Below are positions 8,931 to 18,923 of a stretch of DNA of 64,000 bases, piece after piece; the stretch's first letter is position 1; every line of letters starts with the position of its first letter. Origin of the DNA: Brucella cytisi. GTDB lineage: Bacteria; Pseudomonadota; Alphaproteobacteria; Rhizobiales; Rhizobiaceae. The translations under genes and the position numbers were made by a program. Where the stretch lies: contig JAAVLQ010000001.1 in assembly GCA_012103075.1 (NCBI GenBank), positions 992,001 to 1,056,000 on the forward strand, written 5' to 3'. The notes below the pieces were generated by a model, which was not told the DNA's origin, made no database searches, and was given only the letters and a program-made list of their open reading frames with translations.

Positions 8931-9646
8931 CTAGGGTTCGTTTCTGACGCGTCTCACAAAATACCAAAGACCAACCGCAGCACAGGCGATCATCACAATT
9001 GCCAGTGCGTATTGCACAGGGCCATTCCCTGATGCAATTGCCACGAGGCCTGATGCCACGCTCCCCATTGTCCCCAACTTCCGGGTGCTTCAAAACAGAT
9101 GTGACGGCCATATCGCCCTGACGGGCCTTGGGTGAGATATCATTCGTCGGTCCTGCGGCTTGGCAGCGAGCGCCAGAGCGCGAGAACGCACCCGTTCGAC
9201 ATGGGCGAGCCAGCCTTTCCCGAAGGTCGAGGCTGTAGACAACCTTTCCAGCCGGGATGCGCGTGCATCGCACAAAGCATTGATGACCTCGTCGGTAGAT
9301 CGCATATTGGCGGCCGCAACCGTCTGCGCTCCAATTATTCCATTTCGGATAAGCCCAGAATACCTTGCGGCATCCTTGCCGCGCGTGCGGGACCTGAATT
9401 GACCGAAAAGTCGAACAGAGCGTAGTCGAGACCCGAAGGCAGGTTGTCTCCGTCTATCTTGTTCCAGAATTGCGCCTGATAGATTTGCGTGGCAGTTGCT
9501 GGCGTCATTTCCTTTACGTCTTCGGGCGATACCTGATGTCCGTCTCACGCGGACAGGGTTGCGATGGTGATACCCATATTGGTTGCGCCGCCGGGATCAG
9601 CGGGATTGTCAGCATATCCGCCTTCTTCACTAAAAATATAAGGCAT
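8931..9646 (-). CDS. GH108-family muramidase (putative lysozyme-like protein) with C-terminal membrane anchor, frameshifted
   Basis: Starts at ATG 9644-9646 with FSEEGGYADNPADPGGATNMG, the N-terminal signature of glycoside hydrolase family 108; the glutamate before GGY is the presumed catalytic acid. The segments YQAQFWNKIDGDNLPSGLDY and ALFDFSVNSGP follow in a second frame. A peptidoglycan-binding-like part (VGAQTVAAANMRSTDEVINAL region) follows in a third. The last reading segment, PVQYALAIVMIACAAVGLWYF and then RRVRNEP, is a transmembrane helix with positive tail ending at 8931. At least four indels are needed, so real decay cannot be excluded. No holin or phage genes are nearby. Likely acts on peptidoglycan in the periplasm or during secretion. 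Confidence 0.6.
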
Positions 9647-9887
9647 GACTTTCTGGAAATTCTATTTCATTGAAAAAGGCTCTAGTTTAGTATTTATCGA
9701 TAAAAACAGTAATTTATAGCTCAGGATACCATTGGTTCTTCAGAAAAAATATTGTGAAAACTACTTGTTCATGCATTCAATCAAGATTGGTTCAAAATCA
9801 TTATTTGATCACGATGTGTCTTGCGTACTGCACGATGATGCGGCTTCATGAGCATCTCATCGCTGCATCATTGACAGGCGGGCAAAA

Positions 9888-10906
9888 GTGAATTCGGAAA
9901 TCTTTGGATATGCACCGGACGGGCAGGTGGTTCACCGGCTCACGATCTCCAATGGCCCGCTGACGGCGGGATCATCAATTGGGGCGCAGCCATTCAGGAT
10001 CTGCGCATGGAGGGCCATGCGGCTCCGCTGGTGATCGGCTATCGCGACTTTGCCGATTATCCGGCCCATTCACCGCATCTGGGTGCGATTGCGGGTCGTT
10101 CGGCCAATCGTATTCGCAATGCCCGGTTTGATCTGGACGGAACGACTTACGAGGTAGAGCCGAATTTTCAAGGTCGCCACAATCTGCACGGCGGCAGCAA
10201 GGGGCTCGGCAATCGCGTCTGGAAGATAACCGGAAACGGTCCGGATTTCGTGACGCTTGCGGCAGTGGCAACCGAAGGCGAGATGGGGTTTCCCGGCAAC
10301 CTGAATGTCAGCTGTACCTATATGCTCACCGGGGATGGGACGCTCATCGTGCGGCTGGAAGCAGTGACCGACAAGCCGACCGTCTGCAACCTGCTGCATC
10401 ACAGCTACTTCAATCTCGATGATGGCGGCGAGGGCGATATTCTCGATCATCAGCTCAAGATCGAAGCCGACGCCTTTATGCCGGTCGATGATGCTCTCAT
10501 TCCGGACGGACGCGTTCTGCCGGTCAAAGGAACGCCTTTCGATTTCCGGGAGTTCCGTCCGATTCGCTTTGAGGAGAATGGCAGTCAGGTCCAGTACGAC
10601 AGCAATTTCTGCCTGACCGCAGCGCGGGGACCATTGCGCCCATGCGCGTCGGTCAAGGGCGCTCGTTCCGGTATTCGTCTCGATATATCAACGACAGAAC
10701 CGGGCGTTCAGTTCTATTCGGGTAACACCATGGCCAATGATTGCATCGGCCTGATGGGCAAGCCTTACGGAAAACACGCGGGTTTCTGTCTTGAGCCGCA
10801 GATATGGCCGGGATCGCTGGAATATCCGTATTTCCCGCAGGCAATATTGCGTCCGGGCGAGATTTACGCCCAGACCAGCCATTTCAGCTTTTCACGCGAA
10901 AAATAA
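9888..10906 (+). CDS. galM: Aldose 1-epimerase (galactose mutarotase), frameshifted
   Basis: Interconverts alpha and beta anomers of aldohexoses. The family landmarks are NFQGRHNLHGG, the catalytic histidine in HHSYFNL, and the catalytic glutamate in FCLEPQ near the end. Length about 339 residues, normal. The proposed GTG start at 9888 gives MNSEIFGYAPDG and is preceded by AGGCGGG. One G is missing from the run at 9968-9971 (ISNGPLTAG must continue as IINWGAAIQDL). It is convergent with the KDG kinase: the two stop codons abut at 10906/10907. Both genes serve sugar use. Confidence 0.88.
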
Positions 10907-11823
10907 TCAATCAGAAAAAGCGGCGCGTGCGGTTTCCATCGGAGCGAGCGCGCCGCGTATCTCAACGACACGCGCTGCAACCAGATGCGCCTTGCGGGCT
11001 GCATCCACCGGCGCGAGCCCGTTCAATCGCGCAGCAAGATAAGCACCGTTGAAGCTGTCGCCAGCCCCGGTGGTGTCCACGGCTTGCGCCATAACGGCTG
11101 GTACTGACACTCTTTCATCGCCGGAGACGACCAGAGCCGGTTCGGTGCCGTCCTTGACGACGATCTCTTTCACGCCGAGTGCGGCAAGGCGATCTGCACA
11201 GGCGGTGGCATCCTTGTCGCCAAAGAGCGCTTGTTCATCGGGGAATGTGGGTAGGGCAATATCCGCAATGCGCATCGCTTCGCTGATGATCTCCTGCGCG
11301 ACTTTCCGGTCGGGCCAGAGCTGGTGGCGGAAATTCGGATCGAACGCGATTCTTGAGCCGGCGGCGCGGCACTCCCGCAAGACATCGAAAAATGTGTCGC
11401 GATGCTCGGGCAGGATGATGGCGATTGAAATGCCCGAAAAATAGATGATGTCACGGCCGGTCAGGCTTCTTTCCAGAGCTTCGCGGTCGCTGGCGAGACG
11501 CCTTGCAGCGGCGTCGCTCCGCCAATAGGTGAAGGAACGCTCGGCACCGTTGAGCGTGATTGCGTAAAGACCGGGATGAAGCCCGTCAATAATGGGGCTA
11601 TGGGCGATTCAATTCCATTGGATGTCAGGAATACGCGCTGCTTCTGGGAGAAGCTGTCTTCGCCGAAAGCGGTCACATATTCGACAGGGTAGGATTTCTC
11701 CATCAGTGCCCGCATGTACCGGGCGGTGTTCAGCGTATCACCCGCAAAACCCATGCGCCATTGATCGCCTTCATTGCCTGAAAGCTCGATCATGCATTCG
11801 CCGATAGACGCAAATCCGCCCAT
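10907..11823 (-). CDS. kdgK: 2-keto-3-deoxygluconate kinase-like PfkB-family sugar kinase, frameshifted
   Basis: Ribokinase/PfkB-family kinase, about 305 residues. It begins MGGFASIGECMIELSGN with GGDTLN-like FAGDTLNTARYM. It has the family's C-terminal signature DTTGAGDSFNG, whose aspartate is the catalytic base. Similarity of the N-terminus and of FDPNFRHQLWPD suggests KDG kinase (KDG to KDPG, Entner-Doudoroff feed), but other sugar acids are possible. One base is missing near 11595; a reconstruction as APGIDGLHPGLYAITL would again create a CCAGG. Its divergent promoter region (11824-12051) is shared with the DUF1045 gene, and I see no clear operator there. Confidence 0.8.
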
Positions 11824-12051
11824 TTCAGTCTCCTCACTTCCAATGGGGCTAACGCCTATACTAATTTGCCGCTATGTAAAATTGGTTTGTCGGTAGTCAT
11901 CCAGCCTTTATCGACTTGCCACATTCATTGTGTAAGCATCCCCGACTGCATCGCCCTCAAAATCGGGATAGCTTTTCAAAAGCACGATGCATTACCTGAT
12001 ATTTTGGAGTTCCGCTGACGTCGTGTAGCGAACCTCAGCCAAGGATTTGAC

Positions 12052-12784
12052 ATGCGTTATGCGATTTATTTCACGCCGCCATCCAATGATGCGCTTTTGA
12101 AGGTTGCCGCAAACTGGCTCGGGCGCAATGCGTTCAGCGGGGAGCCGGTCAAAATGCCCGCGATTCGCTCACTCGCGACCGCTGAAGTCGCCCAGCTGAC
12201 CGAAGAGCCGCGCCGTTATGGTTTTCATGCGACTATGAAAGCGCCGTTCCGTCTGGATGAAGAACATACTGAAAATGACCTGCTTTCCGCGTTGATGCAT
12301 TTCGCATCGTCGGCGTCACCGGTCGTCATTCCCCGTTTGAAGCTGCATGCAATTGGCCCGTTCTTCGCTCTCGTGCCGGAAGAGCCGGTTGCTGAGCTGA
12401 ACCAGCTCGCCAATGATGTTGTCGTTGCCTTCGACCGGTTTCGCGCTCCGCTCACTGAGGCGGAAATTGCAAAGCGGCGACCGGAGCGTCTCAGCGAAAC
12501 ACAGCGGCACAACATCGAACGCTGGGGCTATCCTTATGTTTTCGAGGAGTTCCGCTTTCACATGACCCTGACCGGCCCGGTTGAGGAGAAAGATCGCGCT
12601 CGCGTGGAGCGGACGTTGGACGAATTCTTTACGCCGCTGCTGGACGACGCCGTAGAGGTTGCGAGATCTCGCGCTGTTCGTGGAACCTGAGAAAGGGGCT
12701 CCCTTCGAGGTTCATTCGCTGCATCCTCTGACCGGTGGCAAGGTTGCGTCTGCTCGGGCCTCACGAGCGGTTGGGAGGCCGTAA
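12052..12784 (+). CDS. DUF1045 phosphonate-associated 2H phosphoesterase-like protein, frameshifted near the end
   Basis: About 244 residues with two HxTx-type motifs, YGFHATMKAPF (about residues 61-71) and FHMTLTGPV (about 168-176), the pattern of 2H phosphoesterases. Members of this family sit in phosphonate (C-P lyase) loci. Here it directly precedes phnM (3 bp gap), so a role in handling a cyclic or phosphorylated C-P lyase intermediate is a reasonable inference. The frame breaks at 12661-12670; after repair the tail reads LALFVEPEKGAPFEVHSLHP and stops at 12784. As sequenced it would stop at 12690. Confidence 0.8.
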
Positions 12785-12787
12785 GCA

Positions 12788-13926
12788 ATGGGAAATGAAA
12801 CGGTTCTGCGCAACGCCCGTATCGTGCTCTCCGACGATGTCGTTCTCGGTTCGCTGAAGCTCGTCGACGGCAAGATCGCCGATATCTCTACTGGCAACTC
12901 CAGTATTGGCGAGGATATGGAAGGCGACTTCCTGACGCCGGGATTGGTGGAGCTTCACACAGATCATCTCGAAGGACACTATGCTCCGCGCCCAAAGGTG
13001 CGCTGGAACCCTATTGCCGCCGTGCAGGCGCATGATGCCCAGATTGCCGCCTCAGGGATTACCACCGTCTTCGACGCATTGCGCATTGGCTTTGATGACG
13101 ACGCCGATACGGGTATCGACGATATGCGCAAGCTATCGTCGGCGATTGCCGAAGGCCGCGACGCGGGCCGTCTGCGCGCCGACCATTTCCTGCATTTGCG
13201 TTGCGAGGTTTCCGCACCCGACTGCCTTCCTGCCTTCGAACAGTTTGGCAATCAGGCGCTGGTCAGGCTGGTATCGCTGATGGATCACGCGCCGGGGCAG
13301 CGTCAGTTTACGGATATCGAAACCTACAAGACATATTTTATTCGCAAGCTGAAATTCTCGGAAGAAGAGTTCCGGCTTTATTGCGAACGGCGCATCGGGC
13401 AGTCCCAGCAATATTCCGCGCCGACACGCAAGGCGATTGCCGAATTGTGCCACCAGCGCGGGGTTATTCTGGCGAGCCACGATGACGCGACGACAGAGCA
13501 TGTCGCGGAAGCACAGGCACAGGGAATACGCGTCGCGGAATTTCCCACGACACATACAGCTGCGAAAGCGTCAAAAGATTCCGGAATGTCGGTGCTTATG
13601 GGGGCGCCGAATGTCGTACGCGGCGGTTCGCATTCGGGAAATGTGTCTGCGCGCGAGCTGGTCGAAGCCGGGCATCTCGATATCATATCGTCGGATTATA
13701 TTCCGGCCAGCATGATGCAGTCGGCGTTTTTCTCGCTGATGTCGTCGAAAATATCTCGCTTCCTCAAGCCATTCGTCTGGTTTCCGCCAACCCCGCCAAA
13801 GCGGTAGGGCTGGATGATCGCGGCGAGATCGTTGCCGGCAAGCGGGCAGATCTGGTTCGTGTACAGATTGCCGATCACGTTCCGATCATCCGCACCGTCT
13901 GGCGAGAGGGACGGCGGGTTATCTAA
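12788..13926 (+). CDS. phnM: Alpha-D-ribose 1-methylphosphonate 5-triphosphate diphosphatase, frameshifted
   Basis: Amidohydrolase-superfamily enzyme of the C-P lyase pathway. It removes pyrophosphate from ribose 1-methylphosphonate 5-triphosphate. Metal-binding segments are visible: HTDHLEGHYAPRP (about residues 57-69), LASHDDATTEH near 235 and SDYIPASM near 302. The frame fails at a T run (13726-13731). The next frame continues ENISLPQAIRLVSANPAKAV to TAA at 13926, giving about 379 residues, the usual length. phnM is normally in the phnGHIJKLMN operon; here only the DUF1045 gene accompanies it. Confidence 0.9.
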
Positions 13927-14606
13927 CCTACCGGGATTGGCGTGGTCGGTTCCAGCGCCAGTCTGCCATCATCCAGAATATCGAGCTGCAGAGAGCGATA
14001 GCTTTCAATGCTCAGATGGGATGTCTTTGGGGAGTGCGGATGCGTTGCGGTGACCACGACAACGCTTGCACCGGCAGTTTCTCCGGCAACGATACCGGCT
14101 GGCGCATCCTCGAATACAAGGCAATTGTGCGGATCGAAACCAAGTCGTTTCGCGCCAAGCTGGAAACATTCGGGGCTCGGCTTGCCACGCTCTACATCTT
14201 CGGCGGAAACGATGGTCTTTGGCATCGGCAGTCCTGCTGCGGCGACGCGGCGGGTAGCAAGTTCAAGTGGCGCCGAGGTCACGATTGCCCAACGGTCTTG
14301 CGGCAATGAACTGAGAAAGTCATACGCGCCGTCGATAGGTGCGATACCGTCTAGATCCGCCATTTCGGCCTGAAACAATATCTCCGCCTCGCGGATCGGG
14401 TCCACGCCCGGCAGAGCGAGGCGACGGACGGTTTCGACTGCCCGGACACCGTGGATCGTCGGCAGGAATGTGACCGGATCGATGCCATGACGTATCGCCC
14501 ATTCGCTCCACACACGTTCGGTCGCTTCAATGGAACTCAATATCGTGCCGTCCATGTCGAAAAGAAACGCATCGAATGATTTGCCGAAAGGGGAAAAGGA
14601 GGTCAC
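13923..14606 (-). CDS. HAD-superfamily phosphatase (beta-phosphoglucomutase/sugar phosphatase type)
   Basis: Intact 227-residue HAD hydrolase. Motif I FDMDGT is at residues 16-21, with Asp17 and Asp19 as nucleophile and acid/base. Motif II is the threonine or serine in VTSAP near 110, motif III the lysine in GKPSPE near 143, and motif IV FEDAPAG near 166. The helical cap after motif I makes it a subfamily I enzyme, as in 2-deoxyglucose-6-phosphatase and sugar phosphatases. The substrate is unknown. It is tail to tail with phnM, overlapping it by 4 bp. Its promoter lies in the 270-bp AT-richer spacer before dusA. Confidence 0.88.
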   Translation of the reverse strand: MTSFSPFGKSFDAFLFDMDGTILSSIEATERVWSEWAIRHGIDPVTFLPTIHGVRAVETVRRLALPGVDPIREAEILFQAEMADLDGIAPIDGAYDFLSSLPQDRWAIVTSAPLELATRRVAAAGLPMPKTIVSAEDVERGKPSPECFQLGAKRLGFDPHNCLVFEDAPAGIVAGETAGASVVVVTATHPHSPKTSHLSIESYRSLQLDILDDGRLALEPTTPIPVG

Positions 14607-14879
14607 GCTGAATGTCCTTTAGCTACGCAGATGAGAATCGGGAGAATGCTTCTGTGATTGATCATAATGTTTATTGGGTGAGAAGACAGTCTTTGGAGCA
14701 GCCAGAGTCCCCACATCGGGTATGAAAATTCGCTTCGGCTCACTATATTGAGGAGCGACTGCAATATTGGTGAAACTTGATCATTTCGATCAATTGTGGC
14801 TTTTGGCATCCTTCCGAATTCAAATAAATGCCGAAAGCGTCGACTGCGACTGAATCGCATTCTCAGGATTGTTGTATAA

Positions 14880-15887
14880 ATGACTGAAATAAAATCAAAA
14901 AACGCAACTATCCGGATGTGCGCTTTGCTGTTGCGCCCATGATCGCCTGGTCGGACAGACATTGCCGCTACTTTCACAGGCTCTTTTCGGGCACGCATTG
15001 CTCTACACTGAAATGGTCGTGGCGGATGCCATCATTCACGGCCCGCGTGACCGATTGTTGGGTTTCGATGCTGCCGAACATCCTGTGGCACTGCAGCTCG
15101 GCGGTTCCGATCCGGTGAAGCTGAAAGAGGCTGCGAAGATCGGTGCCGATTACGGCTATGATGAAATCAATCTCAATGTCGGTTGCCCGTCGGATCGTGT
15201 GCAGTCCGGTACATTCGGAGCCTGTCTCATGCAGACCCCGGATGTGGTGGCGCGTTGCGTTTCAGCCATGAAAGAGGCCGTTTCCGTTCCCGTTACGGTC
15301 AAATGCCGTATTGGCGTTGACGATCAGGATGTGGAAGTTGCGCTCGACACTTTGACCGATCTGACGCTTGACGCGGGCGCTGATGCGCTTTGGGTCCATG
15401 CCCGCAAGGCGGCTGAAAGGATTGTCGCCCAAGGAGAACCGCGAGATTCCACCACTCGATTATGATCGCGTCTATCGCCTCAAGGCGCGGCTTGGTGATG
15501 TTTTCGTAGGCATCAACGGGGGATCAATACACTGCACGAAGCAGAGCAGCACTTGCAGACGGTCGATGCGGTGATGCTCGGTCGTGCCGCTTACCATAAC
15601 CCCGAGATTTTGGCGGAGGTGGATGCGCGCCTTTATGGCGGCGATCAGGCAGATACCTCGATCGCTGATATCATCGATGAAATGTGCGCTTACACTGATC
15701 GCCATATCGCGACAGGCGGCAGGCTTTCGCATGTGAGCCGCCATATGGTCGGCTTTTTACCGGACAGCCGGGCGCGCGGCGCTGGCGGCAAATCCTTTCG
15801 ACAGACGCCACCGGGCCGGGCGCAAACAGCGACGTGCTGCGTCAGGCCTATGCCGTCGTGACTGAAGCGGCAGCAGAAGCTGCTTAG
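14880..15887 (+). CDS. dusA: tRNA-dihydrouridine synthase A, heavily frameshifted
   Basis: Flavin-dependent enzyme reducing uridine 20/20a of tRNA D-loops. The start MTEIKSKK then [17 protein letters not shown], catalytic-cysteine motif [12 protein letters not shown], the segment [11 protein letters not shown], the FMN-binding [14 protein letters not shown] and the C-terminal [11 protein letters not shown] are all present and give a normal length of about 336. They occupy five segments. Breaks are near 14902 (A run), 14988 (G run), 15410 ([11 protein letters not shown] needs GCCTGGCTG), 15523 (G run) and 15755 (T run). The high indel number is notable, but all catalytic residues are encoded. 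Confidence 0.85.
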
Positions 15888-15888
15888 A

Positions 15889-15987
15889 ATACGTTTCGAT
15901 CTGATTGGATCAGATCGGCGCTCTCAGTATTTGTTTTAACGCGCATCTTATCCGAAAACCGTTTCACACTTTTCGGGATGCACTCTA
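15889..15987. repeat. Rhizobiales-type intergenic palindromic repeat
   Basis: Holds a perfect palindrome GATCTGAT-TGG-ATCAGATC (15898-15916). It then has a core at 15931-15985 with TTGTTTTAACGCGCATCTTA followed by CCGAAAA / TTTTCGG arms around CCGTTTCACAC. I know closely similar sequence as a dispersed intergenic element of Rhizobiales genomes. Related pieces occur here at 25630-25686 and 52770-52816. Confidence 0.65.
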
Positions 15988-16689
15988 ATTAATCAGAATA
16001 AGCTGGTCGCCGCGGACAGTGAACCCGCCGAGGGTTTGCAGGAAGTTCATGCCAAGTAGGCTGCCGGTCATCAGGCCTTCCTTCGTCACCATTGCGCGCA
16101 CATTCTGGCGTTCGATATCGCCAATTTGCAATGTAGCAATATTGATGACTGCTGCACTTGCCGTGCCATTGGCCGTCATGATCGGAACGGAATAGTTGAG
16201 CGAGGCGGTGTCTATGCCTGCGCGCTCTGCATCTTGCTGGGACAGGACGACCGAAGATGCGCCGGTATCGACCAGAAAGTGAACGCGTTCGCCGTTTACG
16301 CGCCCGTTGACCTCGAAATGACCGTTTGCAGCCTTTGCAAGCGTGACAGTCAGGGCACCATCGGCATTGCGGCCCGAAATAGGACTGCCGGGGATTAGCC
16401 CGGCCGTGACCCGACTCGCGACGTCCTGCAGCTCATAACGATACTGGTAGCCAGCGACGAGACCGAGGATAATTACGGCCCACATGGCCATATTGCGCGC
16501 AAAGTCGGTCAGCTTGATGCCGGAGCCGAGCAAGCCAGCGGCAAGCACGACGCCCCAAATGCCCAGATAGGCTGCGCGGGCAAACACGTCATTGTCCATG
16601 CCAAGCGTTGAGCCGCCGTCATTGTTGGACATCAGCAGCAGGACAACAATCGCGACTGCCGCAATAATGAGCCAGAAAAAGCGCCCCAT
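15985..16689 (-). CDS. Membrane-anchored clan AA (retropepsin-like) aspartic protease, TIGR02281 type
   Basis: 234 residues, intact. Three hydrophobic segments lie at about 4-20, 38-56 and 68-82, so the C-terminal domain probably faces the periplasm. That domain (about 105-234) carries the single retropepsin motif DTGAS at 141-145 inside FLVDTGASSVVLS. Near the end GSLLGMNFLQTLGG is the hydrophobic-hydrophobic-Gly element of the fold. A single motif means it must dimerise to be active. Its ATG overlaps the DUF1289 stop by one base, so the two are translationally coupled. Natural substrates are unknown. Confidence 0.85.
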   Translation of the reverse strand: MGRFFWLIIAAVAIVVLLLMSNNDGGSTLGMDNDVFARAAYLGIWGVVLAAGLLGSGIKLTDFARNMAMWAVIILGLVAGYQYRYELQDVASRVTAGLIPGSPISGRNADGALTVTLAKAANGHFEVNGRVNGERVHFLVDTGASSVVLSQQDAERAGIDTASLNYSVPIMTANGTASAAVINIATLQIGDIERQNVRAMVTKEGLMTGSLLGMNFLQTLGGFTVRGDQLILIN

Positions 16690-16883
16690 CAGCCAATTCT
16701 CTTTTCTACAATAATCTCATGCCTGTCGGCGAGAAGCGCCCAGACGGCCATTCGCTCTTCTGCACTCATACTGGACCAGCGTGCGAGTTCATCCAGCGTC
16801 CGGGCACAGCCGAGACAGAAGCCGGTTTCCGTATCTATCGTGCAAACCAATATGCACGGGGATTCGATGGTTGTCGTGTCCAT
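16689..16883 (-). CDS. DUF1289 small cysteine-rich protein
   Basis: 64-residue protein with four cysteines at 10, 14, 23 and 26 in the pattern C-x3-C-x8-C-x2-C (SPCILVC ... GFCLGC), followed by [17 protein letters not shown]. This is the DUF1289 arrangement, presumed to bind a metal or Fe-S cluster; no function is established. It starts 18 bp after the cobS stop and runs into the aspartic protease gene, so the three form one transcript on the minus strand. Confidence 0.88.
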   Translation of the reverse strand: MDTTTIESPCILVCTIDTETGFCLGCARTLDELARWSSMSAEERMAVWALLADRHEIIVEKRIG

Positions 16884-16901
16884 GAATGCAATGTGGTTGC
16901 A

Positions 16902-17685
16902 TCAAAGGGCCATGACAAGCCCGGCGAGGACGGCAACCGAACCGATCTGCTGCGCCGCGCCTAGCGTGTCGCCCGTCTGTCCGCCGATTTTTGCGATGCA
17001 AAGTCTGGCAAAGCCGAAAAGCAGACCTGTCGCCAGCACAAGCGCATTGATGAGCGAGAGAAATCCACCCACTGGAATGAACGTGAAGACAAGAAAGACC
17101 AGCCCAATCCCGAAACCGCAAACAACGGTCTCCCCATTGTGGCTGGCCAACACTGTCGGACAGTCCACCGGGACGCGCGGAAGGAAGGGCGTGCCAGAAT
17201 GCCAGCATGCCTGATCGGCTTGCCGCCTCGCAGCCGACCAGCGCAAGCGCTGCGTATCCCGCGCCTGCGCGGTTGATGATCGCCATCAGTAGAGCCGCTT
17301 TCAAACCGACGAAGACAATCAGCGTCAGCGCGGCGAAAGTCCCGATGCGGGAATCTTTCATGATATCCAGCCGACGATCAGGCGAAGAAGCACCGAAGAA
17401 ACCGTCAGCAGTATCGCCCAGACCGTCTTCATGGAGCGCGCCGGTCATAGCCGCTAGGGCACCAATCGCGAGCAGCGCGCAGGCAAGGGGTGGCAGGTTC
17501 ACTTTATAGGCGATGAAAAGCACAGCGCCTGCCAGCAGGCCCAGAACTGCTCCCGCGAGAGGAAAGGCACGGGCATTGCGCGGCAACGAATCATCGCCGT
17601 TCTCGAACCATCTCTGTGGAAGCGGCAGGCGGCTTAGAAAGCCCAGACTCCGGATCGTGTCGCCAATGAGACTATTTCGCTGCAA
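16902..17685 (-). CDS. cobS: Adenosylcobinamide-GDP ribazoletransferase (cobalamin synthase), frameshifted
   Basis: Integral membrane enzyme joining adenosylcobinamide-GDP and alpha-ribazole in the last part of B12 synthesis. It carries the CobS metal-binding signature [15 protein letters not shown] at about 84-98, several hydrophobic helices, and SRIGTFAAL. About 261 residues, normal. An extra G in the run at 17132-17135 (minus TGGGG) shifts the frame after GQPQW; the other frame continues [16 protein letters not shown] to the stop at 16902. It is divergent from cobT, whose product supplies the alpha-ribazole phosphate. Confidence 0.9.
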
Positions 17686-17837
17686 GTGACTGTTCCACTT
17701 TGTTTCCCGAAACGGATTTCCGCGATAATTCGCCTCAATGTTGCTTCAACTCAAAGAGGTGATTTGAAAATTCGCGTCAGTGCTTATAGGACGGGCCCAA
17801 CGAATTTACACCTCCCATCATTGATTGGACTGAACTT

Positions 17838-18856
17838 ATGAGCGCCAGCGGTCTACCTTTGACGATTTCCGAGAATTGATCCGAAATCTGCCGGGGCCTG
17901 ATCTCGGAGCGGAAAGGGCTGTTCGCGAGCGTGAGGCTACACTGACCAAGCCCGCAGGTTCGCTCGGACGCATGGAAGACATCGTGGCATGGCTTGCCGC
18001 ATGGACCGGCAAGCGCACACCGCAGATCAATCGCCCGCTGGTGGCGGTGTTTGCAGGCAATCACGGGGTTACGGCCAAGAACATCACGCCATTTCCGCCA
18101 AGCGTCACGGCACAGATGGTCGAGAATTTCGCCGCCGGTGGCGCAGCCATCAACCAGATCTGCATTGCCAACGATCTTGGGCTGAAGGTTTTCGATCTGG
18201 CGCTGGAGCATCCAACCGGTGACATTACCGAAGAACCGGCCATGGATGAGCGCACCTGCGCCGCGACCATGGCTTTCGGCATGGAAGCGATTGCCGGTGG
18301 AACCGATCTCCTATGCATCGGCGAAATGGGTATCGGTAATACCACGATTGCCGCAGCGATCGCGCTGGCGCTCTTCGGTGGTACGGCGGAAGACTGGGTA
18401 GGGCCGGGCACGGGCTCAACGGGTGAACTGCTGCAGCGGAAACTCGCCGCCGTTCGTCAGGCCGTAGCCCTCCATCAGGCACACCTGCAGGACCCGCTGG
18501 AAGTGCTGAGCCGTCTCGGCGGTCGTGAAATCGCAGCCATGGCCGGTGCAATTCTGGCGGCACGCATGGAGAAAATTCCGGTCATCGTCGACGGTTTTGT
18601 GGCAAGCGCTGCCGCAGCTATTCTCTATGCCGCCAATCCGGAAGCCATCGACCATTGCCTGTTCGGCCATGTTTCTGCCGAGCCGGGCCATCGCAAGCTT
18701 CTGGAGAAGATGGGCAAGCAGCCGCTTCTTGATATGGGAATGCGCCTTGGTGAAGGAACTGGTGCGGCGCTCGCAGCCAGTATTGTCAAGGCGGCAGCGC
18801 TGTGCCACAGCGGCATGGCCACGTTCGAACAGGCTGGAATATCCGGTTCGAAATAA
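17838..18856 (+). CDS. cobT: Nicotinate-nucleotide--dimethylbenzimidazole phosphoribosyltransferase, frameshifted at codon 7
   Basis: Makes alpha-ribazole 5'-phosphate from nicotinate mononucleotide and dimethylbenzimidazole. The active-site region GMRLGEGTGAAL, with the catalytic glutamate, is near residue 315, and GNHGVTAKNITPFPPSVTAQM near 63-84 is typical. Restoring one T in the run at 17858-17860 gives MSASGLPFDDFRELIRNLPG and a total of about 339 residues. Without it translation would stop after 14 codons. The 152-bp spacer to cobS should hold both promoters; I see no cobalamin riboswitch-like structure in it. Confidence 0.92.
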
Positions 18857-18877
18857 CGGTCACCGCATCGTCAAAAA

Positions 18878-18903
18878 GCCCGCCATTCGGCGGGCTTTTC
18901 TTT
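18878..18903. terminator. Bidirectional terminator between cobT and the Lrp gene
   Basis: GCCCGCC-ATTC-GGCGGGC hairpin flanked by AAAAA on the left and TTTTCTTT on the right. It can end cobT (plus) and the convergent Lrp gene (minus). Confidence 0.88.
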
Positions 18904-18923
18904 AAATCAATAGCTTAAAAACA

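Noticed and set aside
8931..9646. Prophage remnant suggested by the GH108 muramidase
   Set aside because: No integrase, structural, holin or attachment-site signal in the flanks; both neighbours are core genes.
17686..17837. Cobalamin riboswitch between cobS and cobT
   Set aside because: The spacer is only 152 bases and lacks the B12-box type sequence and the multi-helix architecture needed.
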